From positions 1-64,000 of the forward strand of contig CABJAJ010000001.1 in the NCBI GenBank assembly GCA_902363575.1: a stretch of DNA of 64,000 nt, in the 5' to 3' direction. The number at the start of each line of letters is the position of its first letter. The first letter of the stretch is position 1. The translations under genes were made by a program, and so were the position numbers. The notes under the pieces are model-generated. The model was not told the origin of the DNA, made no database searches, and saw only the letters and a list, made by a program, of their open reading frames with translations. The stretch comes from Rikenellaceae bacterium. GTDB taxonomy: Bacteria > Bacteroidota > Bacteroidia > Bacteroidales > Rikenellaceae. This document shows, piece after piece, positions 14,935 to 25,814 of this stretch.

Positions 14935-15984
14935 ATGAAACTTTCCCAATACGGCTACGACTTTTCGCCCGAAATGCTGGCGAAGTACCCCGCCGAAAAC
15001 CGGGACGAATCGCGTCTGATGGTCGTCAACCGGGCCACGGGCACCATCGAGCACCGCATCTTCAAAGAGATTACCGACTATTTCGGCGAAAAGGACACGT
15101 TCGTCTTCAACGACACGCGGGTATTCCCGGCACGTCTGTATGGCAACAAGGAAAAAACGGGGGCCGAAATCGAAATCTTCCTCCTGCGGGAGCTCAACCG
15201 CGACCTGCGGCTGTGGGACGTGCTGGTCGATCCGGCACGCAAAATCCGCATCGGCAACAAGCTCTACTTCGGCAACGACGACCTGCTGGTGGCCGAGGTG
15301 ATCGATAACACCACCTCGCGAGGGCGCACGCTGCGCTTCCTGTTCGACGGCAATTACGAAGAGTTCAAGCAGACGCTTTTCCGGCTGGGCGAAACGCCCC
15401 TCCCGAGGTGGGTGCGCGAGCAGGTCGAACCCGAGGACGCCGAGCGCTACCAGACCATCTTCGCCGCCAAAGAGGGGGCCGTGGCCGCACCCACGGCGGG
15501 GATGCACTTTTCGCGTCACCTGATGAAACGCATGGAGATCAAGGGGATCGAAAAAGCTTTCGTCACGCTCCATGTCGGGCTGGGCAACTTCCGCACGGTC
15601 GATGTCGAGGACCTCTCCAAACACAAAATGGATTCCGAACAGTTCATCGTGCCGGAGCAGGCCGCCTCGCTGGTAAACGCCACCAAGCGGGAGGGACACA
15701 AGGTCGTGGCCATCGGCACCACCGTCATGCGCACGCTCGAAACGGCCGTCTCCACCGGCGGCATGATAAAACCCATGGAGGGGTGGACCAACAAGTTCAT
15801 CTTCTGTCCCTACGAGTTCTCGGTGGCCGACGCGATGGTCTCCAACTTCCACCTGCCCTACTCCACGCAACTGATGATGGTGGCCGCTTTCGGGGGCTAC
15901 GACCGGATCATGGAGGCCTATAAAATCGCCCGCCAGGAGGGCTACCGCTTCGGTACCTACGGGGACGCGATGCTGATTCTTTAG
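14935..15984 (+). CDS. queA: S-adenosylmethionine:tRNA ribosyltransferase-isomerase QueA
   Basis: 349 residues, full length. It transfers the ribosyl group of SAM to 7-aminomethyl-7-deazaguanine at tRNA position 34, making epoxyqueuosine. Family motifs seen are [36 protein letters not shown] and [10 protein letters not shown]. It follows truB by 58 nt, so two tRNA modification genes are adjacent. The intervening AT-rich stretch may hold a promoter, but I see no clean TAnnTTTG box. Confidence 0.96.
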   Translation: MKLSQYGYDFSPEMLAKYPAENRDESRLMVVNRATGTIEHRIFKEITDYFGEKDTFVFNDTRVFPARLYGNKEKTGAEIEIFLLRELNRDLRLWDVLVDPARKIRIGNKLYFGNDDLLVAEVIDNTTSRGRTLRFLFDGNYEEFKQTLFRLGETPLPRWVREQVEPEDAERYQTIFAAKEGAVAAPTAGMHFSRHLMKRMEIKGIEKAFVTLHVGLGNFRTVDVEDLSKHKMDSEQFIVPEQAASLVNATKREGHKVVAIGTTVMRTLETAVSTGGMIKPMEGWTNKFIFCPYEFSVADAMVSNFHLPYSTQLMMVAAFGGYDRIMEAYKIARQEGYRFGTYGDAMLIL

Positions 15985-15994
15985 AAAAAATCAC

Positions 15995-16002
15995 TATCTT
16001 TG
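15995..16002 (+). promoter_or_regulatory. Promoter -7 box TATCTTTG for the GT5-like/DUF4270 pair
   Basis: TATCTTTG lies 11 nt after the queA stop codon and 27 nt before the ATG at 16030. The upstream TTCTTTAG overlaps the queA stop and could serve as a weak -33 element. Confidence 0.6.
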
Positions 16003-16029
16003 CAAAAGCGTCATTAAACCCACTCCGCC

Positions 16030-16839
16030 ATGGCATCAAGCAAGATCCTTTACGTGTGCTCCGAGGTCGCTCCGTATGTGCCCGATACGGAGAGCTCGCT
16101 CCTCAGCCGACGTCTTTCGCAGGCAATGCAGGAACGCGGCAACGAGATCCGCACGTTCATGCCCCGCTACGGCTGCATCAACGAACGCCGCCACCAGCTC
16201 CACGAGGTGATCCGGCTCTCGGGCATGAACCTCATCATCGACGACAACGACCACCAGCTCATCATCAAGGTGGCGTCGATCCCCTCGGCACGCGTACAGA
16301 TCTATTTCATCGACAACGACGACTACTTCGCCCGCAAAGCCATGATGCGGGACGCGGAAGGCAGCCCTTTCCCCGACAACGACGAACGCGCCATCTTCTT
16401 CGCGCGCGGCGTGCTCGAAACGGTCAAGAAACTGCGGTGGACCCCCACCGTGGTACACTGCCACGGCTGGTTCGCCGGGGTGGTGCCCCTCTACCTGCGG
16501 CGCATCTTCAACGACGACCCCATCTTCAAACAGACGAAAATCGTCGTTTCGCTCTACGACGACGGATTCGAGGGTACGCTCGACAGGGGATTCCGCTCGA
16601 AGATCGAAAACGAGGGGATCAAGGACAAAAATCTCGCGCTGCTCGACGAGCCTTCATACGAAAACCTGTGCCGCTTCGTTATGGATTATGCCGACGGCGT
16701 AATCATTGCATCGCCCGAGGCGGATGCGAAAGTCGTGGAGATGGCCACCCGGAGCGGCAAGCCGCTGCTGGGGTATCAGTCGCCCGACGCAGCCGACTTT
16801 TTCGATCAATACAACCGATTCTATGAAATGTTGCAATAA
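16030..16839 (+). CDS. Shortened glycogen/starch synthase-like protein (GT5 N-terminal domain only)
   Basis: 269 residues. The start KILYVCSEVAPYV, then HVHCHGW-like VVHCHGWFAGVVPLYLRRI, is the N-terminal Rossmann domain of GT5 glycogen synthases. Two things are missing against full GlgA (about 480 residues): the Lys-X-Gly-Gly motif that binds ADP-glucose after SEVAP (PDTESS here) and the whole C-terminal GT-B domain. It is therefore unlikely to be an ordinary synthase. Short versions like this occur in Bacteroidetes next to DUF4270 genes, as here. Its last 17 nt overlap the DUF4270 gene. Role unknown; a regulatory or binding protein is possible. Confidence 0.8.
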   Translation: MASSKILYVCSEVAPYVPDTESSLLSRRLSQAMQERGNEIRTFMPRYGCINERRHQLHEVIRLSGMNLIIDDNDHQLIIKVASIPSARVQIYFIDNDDYFARKAMMRDAEGSPFPDNDERAIFFARGVLETVKKLRWTPTVVHCHGWFAGVVPLYLRRIFNDDPIFKQTKIVVSLYDDGFEGTLDRGFRSKIENEGIKDKNLALLDEPSYENLCRFVMDYADGVIIASPEADAKVVEMATRSGKPLLGYQSPDAADFFDQYNRFYEMLQ

Positions 16840-18379
16840 CCTGCGTCGCACCCTCTGTTCGCTCCTCGTGCTCGCCGTCGTCGGAACGCTGACCTTCATG
16901 GGCTGCACCAAAGTGGACGACACGCTCGGCTCGGATTACATCCCCAACGGCCAGGAGATGAAAATGGGCATCAAACGATTCGCCAAAAACGAGCAGGGCA
17001 GCGGATTCCTCGAAACCCGGCTCTACCGTACCGACTCGATCATCTCCTCGAACCTCGGCAACGGATACATCGGCACCATGCGCAACGATACGTTCGGCCT
17101 GCGCACGGCGGGTTACCTGACCCAATACCTGCCGGGCGTCCTCCCCTCCGACACCGCGGGATTCGGCTACCGCCCCATTTTCGACTCGGCAGTGCTGGTC
17201 ATCTCCGTCGCCGACTATGCCGGTGACACGCTCACACCCGTGCGGTACAACGTTTACGAGGTCACCAGCAACGACTACCTGCTCAAGGACGGTACCCTGG
17301 GCGACACCACATTCTACGTGAATTTCGATCCGACATCCTACATCGATCCCGACCCGGCATTCACCTTCACCTTCCCCGACGGCACCTCCTCGGGCCCTTC
17401 CTCCACGCGGATCACCATGCAGCCCACCGAGCGGGGGCTCGACCTGGTCAGGCGGCTGATGCTGCTTGACGGCAAATTCAAGGACAGCCTCGAAATATAC
17501 AGCCGCGACTCGCTGTGGGTCTCCTATTTCAAGGGGCTCTGCATCCTTCCGGCGGAGGATGCCACCTCGCGGGGCAACCTCTTCTCGCTGACGCTCAAGA
17601 ATTCGGGGTTCACCATCTACGGCCGCAACCGCAACCGCATCGATCCTACACTGATTCAGGACACCACCCGCACCAATTACTATTTTTTCAGCGAGAACGC
17701 CGAATACGGCAACGTCTCCGTAAACATGGTCCGACACGACTATGCGGGATCGAAAATCACCCCCTCGGAAATCGACGAAAACGCCGATCGCCCGACCGTC
17801 GCCACAGGCTACATCGAAGGCCTGGGCGGGGTGGTGACGGAGCTGACATTCACCGACGAATTCTTCGCCGAGCTGCAGGCCGTGTACGAAAAGGAAAACG
17901 CCGAATCGGACAACGACTACACCTCGCTGGCTGTCAATCAGGCCCTGCTTTACGTTTACCTGCTCGACGGCGACTACGACTGGAGCCAAATCAACGTGGG
18001 AACGATCATCCCGTGGCTCGACGCTTCGGCCCCGCGGCTGGGCATGTACGTCGATTACAAACAGATCACCGGCATCCCGGACTACTATTACACCTACGAA
18101 AAGCTGTATGATACCGAACTGGCCTATGGCGGATACCTCAACCGCAGCCTGGGCTGTTACGTGATGGATATTTCGGCCTACATCCAGACCATCTGGAACA
18201 ATTACCAGGAGGTCCGGGACAAGCCTGCCGCAGAGCGGGAGATCGAATACCGCACGGTCTATCTCGGTCCCGAGGCTTACGGGCTTTACAGCTTCCCCTA
18301 CACCTCGGTACAGGGCATGGAGGCCCCGGCCAACAATGCGCCGATCAAGCTGGACGTCACCTATACGATGATCAAGTAA
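16823..18379 (+). CDS. DUF4270 lipoprotein
   Basis: 518 residues. The ATG at 16823 gives a clean lipoprotein signal, LVLAVVGTLTFMGC, with Cys28 lipidated. The mature start TKVDDTLGSDYIPNGQEM is the DUF4270 signature (precursor of many Bacteroidetes surface proteins). The rest is strand-rich with many Tyr/Asp (YYYTYEKLYDTELAYGGYL). It is presumably on the outer membrane, possibly facing out; the function of the family is not known. It overlaps the GT5-like gene by 17 nt, so the two are translated from one message, and it is closed by the terminator at 18404. Confidence 0.88.
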   Translation: MKCCNNLRRTLCSLLVLAVVGTLTFMGCTKVDDTLGSDYIPNGQEMKMGIKRFAKNEQGSGFLETRLYRTDSIISSNLGNGYIGTMRNDTFGLRTAGYLTQYLPGVLPSDTAGFGYRPIFDSAVLVISVADYAGDTLTPVRYNVYEVTSNDYLLKDGTLGDTTFYVNFDPTSYIDPDPAFTFTFPDGTSSGPSSTRITMQPTERGLDLVRRLMLLDGKFKDSLEIYSRDSLWVSYFKGLCILPAEDATSRGNLFSLTLKNSGFTIYGRNRNRIDPTLIQDTTRTNYYFFSENAEYGNVSVNMVRHDYAGSKITPSEIDENADRPTVATGYIEGLGGVVTELTFTDEFFAELQAVYEKENAESDNDYTSLAVNQALLYVYLLDGDYDWSQINVGTIIPWLDASAPRLGMYVDYKQITGIPDYYYTYEKLYDTELAYGGYLNRSLGCYVMDISAYIQTIWNNYQEVRDKPAAEREIEYRTVYLGPEAYGLYSFPYTSVQGMEAPANNAPIKLDVTYTMIK

Positions 18380-18403
18380 CACCGCAAGAACAGACGACAG
18401 GAC

Positions 18404-18434
18404 AACCTAAGTGAACACGAGCTTAGGTTTTCTT
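18404..18434 (+). terminator. Rho-independent terminator after the DUF4270 gene
   Basis: AACCTAAG (18404-18411) pairs perfectly with CTTAGGTT (18422-18429) around a 10-nt loop and leads into TTTCTTG. It separates the DUF4270 unit from topA. A weak -7 box for topA (TGTCTTTG, 18434-18441) overlaps its tail. Confidence 0.75.
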
Positions 18435-18455
18435 GTCTTTGAGAAAAGATACGAC

Positions 18456-20750
<2,295 letters not shown>

Positions 20751-20770
20751 CCGAAAACCCAACAACGACC

Positions 20771-21964
20771 ATGAAAAAACTGATGCTGATCGCAGCCCTC
20801 GCATGCTGCCTGACGGCCGTGGCCAAGAAGCCGCAGCCCGCGACCGTACCCGAAGGCTACAAGTTCACCGACACACGGGTGATCCCCTCGACGCAGATCG
20901 AAGACCAGCACCGCAGCGGCACCTGCTGGTGCTATTCGACCCTCTCGTTCCTCGAGAGCGAAATCCTGCGCAACGGCGGCCAGCCGGTGGAGCTCTCGGA
21001 GATGTGGATCGTCCGGAACATCTATTTTGAAAAGGCACTCAAATACGTCCGGCTCCACGGCAGCCTCAACTTCGCGGTCGGCGGCGCGAGCCACGACGTG
21101 ATCCACGGCATCCGCCGGTACGGAATCGTCCCGAAGGAGGTCTATCCGGGCCTCAACTACGGCACCGACAAGCCCTACTTCAACGAGATCGACGCCGTCC
21201 TGAAATCCTATGTGGACGCCATCATCGCAGCGCCCAACCAGACCCTCACGACCGCCTGGCAGCAGGGGCTCAACGCCATCCTCGACGCCTACTTCGGCTC
21301 CATGCCCGAGACATTCACCTACCAGGGCCGGGAGTACACTCCGCAGACCTTCGCCGCAGAGCTTCCCATCGACCTCGACGACTATGTGGATATCTCCTCC
21401 TTCACGCACCATCCGTTCTATACGCAATTCGTGATCGAAGTGCCCGACAACTGGATGTGGGCGAGCGTTTATAACGTGCCCCTGGACGAGATGATGGCCA
21501 TCGTCGATAACTCGTTGGCCAACGGCTACACCGTTGCCTGGGGTACCGACGTAAGCGAAAAGGGCTTCAGCCGCGACAAGGCGATCGGTATCGTCCCCGA
21601 AGCCGACCTCGACGGCATGGGCGGCACCGAGGCGGAGCGTTGGGGCAAGCTCACTGACCGGGAGAAAGAGGCCGCTCTCTACAAATTCGACAAGCCCGGC
21701 CGCGAAAAGCAGATCACGCAGGAGATGCGGCAGATCGCTTTCGACAATTACGAGACCACCGACGACCACGGGATGCTGATCGTGGGCGAAGCGGTCGATC
21801 AGGCCGGCAACCCCTATTACAAGGTGCAGAATTCGTGGGGCGTACGTCCTCCCTACGACGGTTTCTACTACTTCTCGCGTCCGTTCGTGGAGTACAAAAC
21901 CATGTCGGTGATGGTCAATAAGAACGCCATCCCCGCCGAAATCCGCCGAAAACTCGGCATCTGA
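20771..21964 (+). CDS. Secreted C1-family aminopeptidase (bleomycin hydrolase-like)
   Basis: 397 residues with a signal peptide (MKKLMLIAALACCLTAVAKK), so it acts outside the cytoplasm, unlike classical PepC. The papain-type catalytic residues are visible: Cys52 in HRSGTCWCYST, His333 in TDDHGMLIVG and Asn354 in KVQNSWG, with the oxyanion Gln at 46 (EDQHRSG). ATG at 20771 follows the topA stop by 20 nt, so the gene may be cotranscribed with topA. It ends 16 nt before a strong terminator. The likely role is trimming peptides in the periplasm or outside the cell. Confidence 0.9.
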   Translation: MKKLMLIAALACCLTAVAKKPQPATVPEGYKFTDTRVIPSTQIEDQHRSGTCWCYSTLSFLESEILRNGGQPVELSEMWIVRNIYFEKALKYVRLHGSLNFAVGGASHDVIHGIRRYGIVPKEVYPGLNYGTDKPYFNEIDAVLKSYVDAIIAAPNQTLTTAWQQGLNAILDAYFGSMPETFTYQGREYTPQTFAAELPIDLDDYVDISSFTHHPFYTQFVIEVPDNWMWASVYNVPLDEMMAIVDNSLANGYTVAWGTDVSEKGFSRDKAIGIVPEADLDGMGGTEAERWGKLTDREKEAALYKFDKPGREKQITQEMRQIAFDNYETTDDHGMLIVGEAVDQAGNPYYKVQNSWGVRPPYDGFYYFSRPFVEYKTMSVMVNKNAIPAEIRRKLGI

Positions 21965-21980
21965 GCCGCTGTCCGAGCCA

Positions 21981-22024
21981 AACAAAGACCGTTCGTCCCA
22001 GCAGGGACGAACGGTCTTTGTTTG
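21981..22024 (+). terminator. Strong terminator, probably bidirectional
   Basis: CAAAGACCGTTCGTCCC (21983-21999) pairs perfectly over 17 bp with its complement at 22004-22020 around an AGCA loop, followed by TTTG. It closes the topA/C1 peptidase unit. The minus-strand tail is also T-rich, so it could also stop the pentapeptide-repeat transcript coming from the other side. Confidence 0.85.
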
Positions 22025-22198
22025 TTCGGCGGAACGGTGCTGCCGGCACGAACCGCCGGAAGATGCAAACGGGAAAGCGGCTATCCGACCGACCGGCCTC
22101 CCGTCCGGCCTCATGCAAGGATCGTTGTGCAGGAAAATTTGTCGCGCAGGGATTGCAGAAATTCCTATTCATCAGGCGGCCGGCCCCGCGACGATCGG

Positions 22199-22849
22199 TC
22201 ACTCCTCCACCTCGATCCCCAGCAGCCGGGCCAGTTCCAATGCCTGCAACGAGGTGACGTGCAGCCCCCGCAGCTCCCTCGAGGCGAGCGCCGTCACGCG
22301 CAGTCCCGCAAGGTCGCTGTCCCGCAGGTCGATGCCGGCCAGCAACGTGTGGTAAAACTCCGTCTCCCGCAGTTCGCACCGCTCGAAGCGGACCGCCTCC
22401 AGCCGGCAGTTGTCGAGGGCTGCGGCGTTGAGCACCGTGTGCAGGAAGGCGACCCTGCGCAGCCGCCCGCCGGAAAAATTGGCGTAATCGGCCTTGCAAC
22501 CGTTGAAAACGACGTGGTGGAGGTAGGATTCCGGCAAGGCCAGTCCCGTCAGGCGGCAGCGCTCGAAACGCACCCGCTCGAAGCTGCAACCCGTCAGGTC
22601 GCAGTTCGACAGGTCGCAGTCGATGAACGTGATGTCGGACAGGTGGGAACGGCAGAGTTTGCAGGCCGCAAAGCGGCAGCCGTCGAAATGCAGACCGTGC
22701 AGCGCAAGGTGTTCCCGGCAGATGCCGTCGAGCGTCTCTCGGCGCACCGCAAAGCCTTCGATCTCCTCCCGCTCCGCGAGCAGGGCGGCAAACGCTTCGG
22801 CCTCACGCAGCGGCAGGTCCGTTCGGGGGGATGCGATTCCGGATTCCAT
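22199..22849 (-). CDS. Pentapeptide-repeat protein, Qnr-like in size
   Basis: 216 residues. From about residue 45 to 180 the chain is built of five-residue steps with Phe, Leu or Cys inside and small residues at the corner (FDGCRFAACKLCRSHLSDIT, FIDCDLSNCDLTGCSFERVR), which fold as a right-handed quadrilateral beta-helix. The C-terminal helix LHVTSLQALELARLLGI matches the capping helix of Qnr-type proteins, which are about 218 residues and protect DNA gyrase from quinolones. Whether it does this here is unknown. It follows the MATE gene by 12 nt and is surely cotranscribed with it. Confidence 0.87.
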   Translation of the reverse strand: MESGIASPRTDLPLREAEAFAALLAEREEIEGFAVRRETLDGICREHLALHGLHFDGCRFAACKLCRSHLSDITFIDCDLSNCDLTGCSFERVRFERCRLTGLALPESYLHHVVFNGCKADYANFSGGRLRRVAFLHTVLNAAALDNCRLEAVRFERCELRETEFYHTLLAGIDLRDSDLAGLRVTALASRELRGLHVTSLQALELARLLGIEVEE

Positions 22850-22861
22850 GAAGCGACAGGA

Positions 22862-24244
22862 TCAGATCGTCCGTTCGTGCAAAGGGTCGCGCCGCAGCTT
22901 GCGGATCTGGAAAAAGAGTAGCACGGCCGCCAGCAGCGTAGCGATGGAGTCGGCGATCGGCATGGCGATCCAAACCCCCTTGACCCCGAGGTGCGGAGGC
23001 AGGAGGATCAGCAGCGGCACGAGGAAGAGCAATTGCCGGGTCAGCGACAGCAGGATCGCCTTTTTGGGTTTGCCGATATACTGGAAGAAGTTGGACGTCA
23101 CGATCTGGAAACCGACGATGGGGAACAGCAGCAGCACGATCCGCAGGCCGTAGGCGGCGGCATCGATCAGCCCGGCGGCATCGGCCCCGTCGCCCCCGAC
23201 GAACAGCATGGCGACGGGACGCGGGGCGAAGTGGCCGAGCAGGAAGCCCGTCGTCGTGACGGCGACCGCGCAGAAAATCGTCATCCGCAGCGTCCGGATC
23301 ACCCGGTCGTATTTGCGTGCGCCGTAGTTGTACCCCACGATGGGTTGCATGCCCTGGTTGAGCCCCGCCACGATCATCACGAACAGCAGAGCCACCCGGT
23401 TGATGATCCCGTAAGCGCCGATATAGAGGTCGCCGCCGTGCACCTTGAGCGCCTTATTGACGAAGATCACCACCACCGAGGCGCACATGTGCAGCAGGAA
23501 AGGAGCCAGACCGATCGAAAGGATGCCCCCGACGATGCGGCGCCGAAGGCGGAAGATGCTGCGCTGGAAGTGTAGGAAGCTCACCCGTGAGCTGAAATGG
23601 GTGAGCGAGACAGAGAGGGCGACGGCCTGCGCGATCACCGTGGCAAAGGCCGAACCGCGGATGCCCCACCCGAAAACGAAGATGAAGAGCGGATTGAGCG
23701 TACAATTGACCGCCACGGCCGTGAGCATGATGAGCATGGCCTTGCGCGGATAGCCCGAAGCCCGCAGCACCTCGTTCAGCCCCAGATACATGTGGGTGAT
23801 GATCGTGCCCGAGAGGATGATCCGCATGAAATCGCGGGCATAACCGATGGTCTGGTCGCTGGCTCCGAAGAAATAGAGGATCGGATCCAGAAACATAAGG
23901 CTCGCCACGGTAAAGAGCGTCCCGATCAGCATGTTCAGCAGCACCACATTGCCGAGCGTCTGCTCGGCGCTGAGCTTGTTGCCCTGTCCGAGCCGGATCG
24001 AAATGATGGCCGAAGCCCCGATTCCGACCATGGCGCCGAAAGCCGACGCGAGGTTCATCAGGGGCATGGTCAGCGCAAGGCCGGAAATAGCCAGCGCGCC
24101 CACGCCGTGGCCGATGAAGATGCTGTCTATGATATTGTAAAGCGAAGAGGAGGTCATCGCAACGATCGACGGAATGGCATACCGCACAAGGAGCGAGCTG
24201 ATGCGGTCGGTTCCGAGCGAAAGTGGCGTGACGGCGGATTTCAT
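22862..24244 (-). CDS. MATE-family multidrug/Na+ antiporter
   Basis: 460 residues with twelve hydrophobic segments in two similar halves. The N-terminal PLSLGTDRISSLLVRYAIPS followed by NIIDSIFIGHGVGALAISGL is the usual MATE start, and GIRGSAFATVIAQAVA lies at the middle. MATE proteins export drugs or cations using Na+ or H+ gradients; substrates are not predictable here. I use the ATG at 24244. The promoter box ends only 6 nt upstream, so the mRNA is nearly leaderless. The pentapeptide-repeat gene follows in the same unit. Confidence 0.93.
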   Translation of the reverse strand: MKSAVTPLSLGTDRISSLLVRYAIPSIVAMTSSSLYNIIDSIFIGHGVGALAISGLALTMPLMNLASAFGAMVGIGASAIISIRLGQGNKLSAEQTLGNVVLLNMLIGTLFTVASLMFLDPILYFFGASDQTIGYARDFMRIILSGTIITHMYLGLNEVLRASGYPRKAMLIMLTAVAVNCTLNPLFIFVFGWGIRGSAFATVIAQAVALSVSLTHFSSRVSFLHFQRSIFRLRRRIVGGILSIGLAPFLLHMCASVVVIFVNKALKVHGGDLYIGAYGIINRVALLFVMIVAGLNQGMQPIVGYNYGARKYDRVIRTLRMTIFCAVAVTTTGFLLGHFAPRPVAMLFVGGDGADAAGLIDAAAYGLRIVLLLFPIVGFQIVTSNFFQYIGKPKKAILLSLTRQLLFLVPLLILLPPHLGVKGVWIAMPIADSIATLLAAVLLFFQIRKLRRDPLHERTI

Positions 24245-24250
24245 ATCTTG

Positions 24251-24258
24251 CAAAGGTA
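24251..24258 (-). promoter_or_regulatory. Promoter -7 box TACCTTTG for the MATE operon
   Basis: The minus strand reads TACCTTTG with only six bases between the box and the ATG at 24244. Transcription should therefore begin within a few bases of the start codon. Confidence 0.6.
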
Positions 24259-24331
24259 GGAAAATATCACGTAAAAGAGAAATCCGGAACCCCGCTGCGA
24301 AGCGGGCTTTTGCCCGGCGGGAAATAATCGC

Positions 24332-24339
24332 TACCTTTG
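24332..24339 (+). promoter_or_regulatory. Complete promoter for the Omp85-type barrel gene
   Basis: TTTTG at 24308-24312 is separated by 19 nt from TACCTTTG at 24332-24339, an excellent match to the Bacteroidetes primary-sigma consensus (TTTG, 17-23 nt, TAnnTTTG). The ATG follows at 24388. Confidence 0.75.
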
Positions 24340-24387
24340 CGCGACTTCCCGGACGACCCTTATCCGGCATCAAAGCGACCCGAACGA

Positions 24388-25785
24388 ATGAAGAAACCGC
24401 TGCTCCTCTGCCTCATGCTCTGCCTGCTGGCCTCCGCCCGGGCACAGGAGATGCCGTCCAACCGGAAGTCGCTCGACAAGATCGCCCGGAGCATCCTCCC
24501 CGCCACGCAGCGGGACAGTACGGCGACGGCCCTGGTGCCCGACACCGCCCAAACGACCGCTCCGGCCAGGCGTCCCGGCCTGATCCGACGGATCATCAAT
24601 TATTACAGCGGCTCCAATGTGGACCGCACCTTCGAGAAGAAGATCGACTGGAGCATCGCCCCCGGCCCGAACTACTCGTCCGACGTCGGCTTCGGCATCG
24701 GTTTTCTGGTCGCGGGCCTCTACCGCCTCGACCGCACCGACTCGCTGACGGCCCCCTCGAACATCAGCCTCTACGGAAACATCACCACCGAGAAATTCCT
24801 GCTGGCCCGCTTCTCGGGCGAAAATATCCTCAGCCGCAATCGCCATCGCCTCTCCTATTCGGGAGCTTTCGTCTATTTCCCCGGCGCCTTCTATGGCGTG
24901 GGTTACGACCAGGGGGCGCTCGGCTACGTCGAATCGCTCACCACCACCATGGGCATCGCCCGCATCGCGGCCTGCACGAGCTTCATCCCCCACACCTACA
25001 TCGGCGTCAGCTTCGGGGTCAACTACTCGGGCGCATCGACCTCCGCCAATTTCGCCTCACGCAGCCAGCTGGAGGCAATGGGCGAACATTACGGGGAACT
25101 TTCCCGGAACGACCGGCAACTGTACGACGCCTTCAGAGCGGGTTATTTCGATCCCGACCTGGCGACCCCTTTCACCAACTACATCGAGCGGACGGGCGAG
25201 CGGAAAAACGCCTTCAACGCCCACGTCGGCATCTTCGCGCAGTACGATACGCGCGACGTGCTCACGGCCCCCTCCAAAGGGCTTTTCGCCAAGGTCGAGG
25301 CCCGCATCTTCCCCCGCTTTCTCGGCAACTCGCGCGAAACATTCGGCAAAGTCAACGTGCAGGTCGATGCCTATGTCAAACTCTGGAAAGGGATGGTGCT
25401 GGCTTACGACCTCTACACCGAATTCACCGTCGGACGCCCGTCGTGGCACCTCTACGCCAAACTGGGCGGCACGGAGCGTATGCGCGGCTATTACGAGGGG
25501 CGCTACCGCGACAACAACCTGGTGACCACGCAGGTCGAGCTGCGGCAAAAAATCTACCGCCGTCACGGGCTGGCCGCATGGTTCGGTCTGGGCAACATCT
25601 GGGGTCAGGACAATTTCCAGTGGCGCAACACGCTCCACAGTTTCGGCGTCGGGTACCGCTTTGAATTCAAGAACCGGATGAACATCCGTCTCGATTACGG
25701 CTGGGGCGTGTACGGCAATCCGCACTTCTATTGGGACCGCAAGCGCAGCTCGGCCTTCATCTTCACCGCGTCGGAGGCATTCTGA
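24388..25785 (+). CDS. BamA/TamA-type outer-membrane protein without POTRA domains
   Basis: 465 residues with a signal peptide ending LLASARAQ. After a Pro/Thr linker, residues 85-465 are beta-barrel strands of the surface antigen D15 type: GFGIGFLVAGLYRLD, YSGAFVYFPGAFYGVGYD, GIFAQYDTRDVLTAPSKGLF, LGGTERMRGYYEGRYRDNN (the VRGY-like lid-loop motif of Omp85 proteins) and a final strand ending in Phe. There is no room for POTRA domains. Such stand-alone barrels are common in Bacteroidetes; substrate and partner are unknown. Confidence 0.87.
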   Translation: MKKPLLLCLMLCLLASARAQEMPSNRKSLDKIARSILPATQRDSTATALVPDTAQTTAPARRPGLIRRIINYYSGSNVDRTFEKKIDWSIAPGPNYSSDVGFGIGFLVAGLYRLDRTDSLTAPSNISLYGNITTEKFLLARFSGENILSRNRHRLSYSGAFVYFPGAFYGVGYDQGALGYVESLTTTMGIARIAACTSFIPHTYIGVSFGVNYSGASTSANFASRSQLEAMGEHYGELSRNDRQLYDAFRAGYFDPDLATPFTNYIERTGERKNAFNAHVGIFAQYDTRDVLTAPSKGLFAKVEARIFPRFLGNSRETFGKVNVQVDAYVKLWKGMVLAYDLYTEFTVGRPSWHLYAKLGGTERMRGYYEGRYRDNNLVTTQVELRQKIYRRHGLAAWFGLGNIWGQDNFQWRNTLHSFGVGYRFEFKNRMNIRLDYGWGVYGNPHFYWDRKRSSAFIFTASEAF

Positions 25786-25814
25786 TCGCAGCGACACGGT
25801 AAAGGGGGGGGCGG

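Noticed and set aside
13354..15984. uppP-truB-queA as an unusual functional operon
   Set aside because: The ftsX, DUF3098, uppP, truB, queA order is, to my knowledge, normal in Bacteroidales, so it is not reported as novel.
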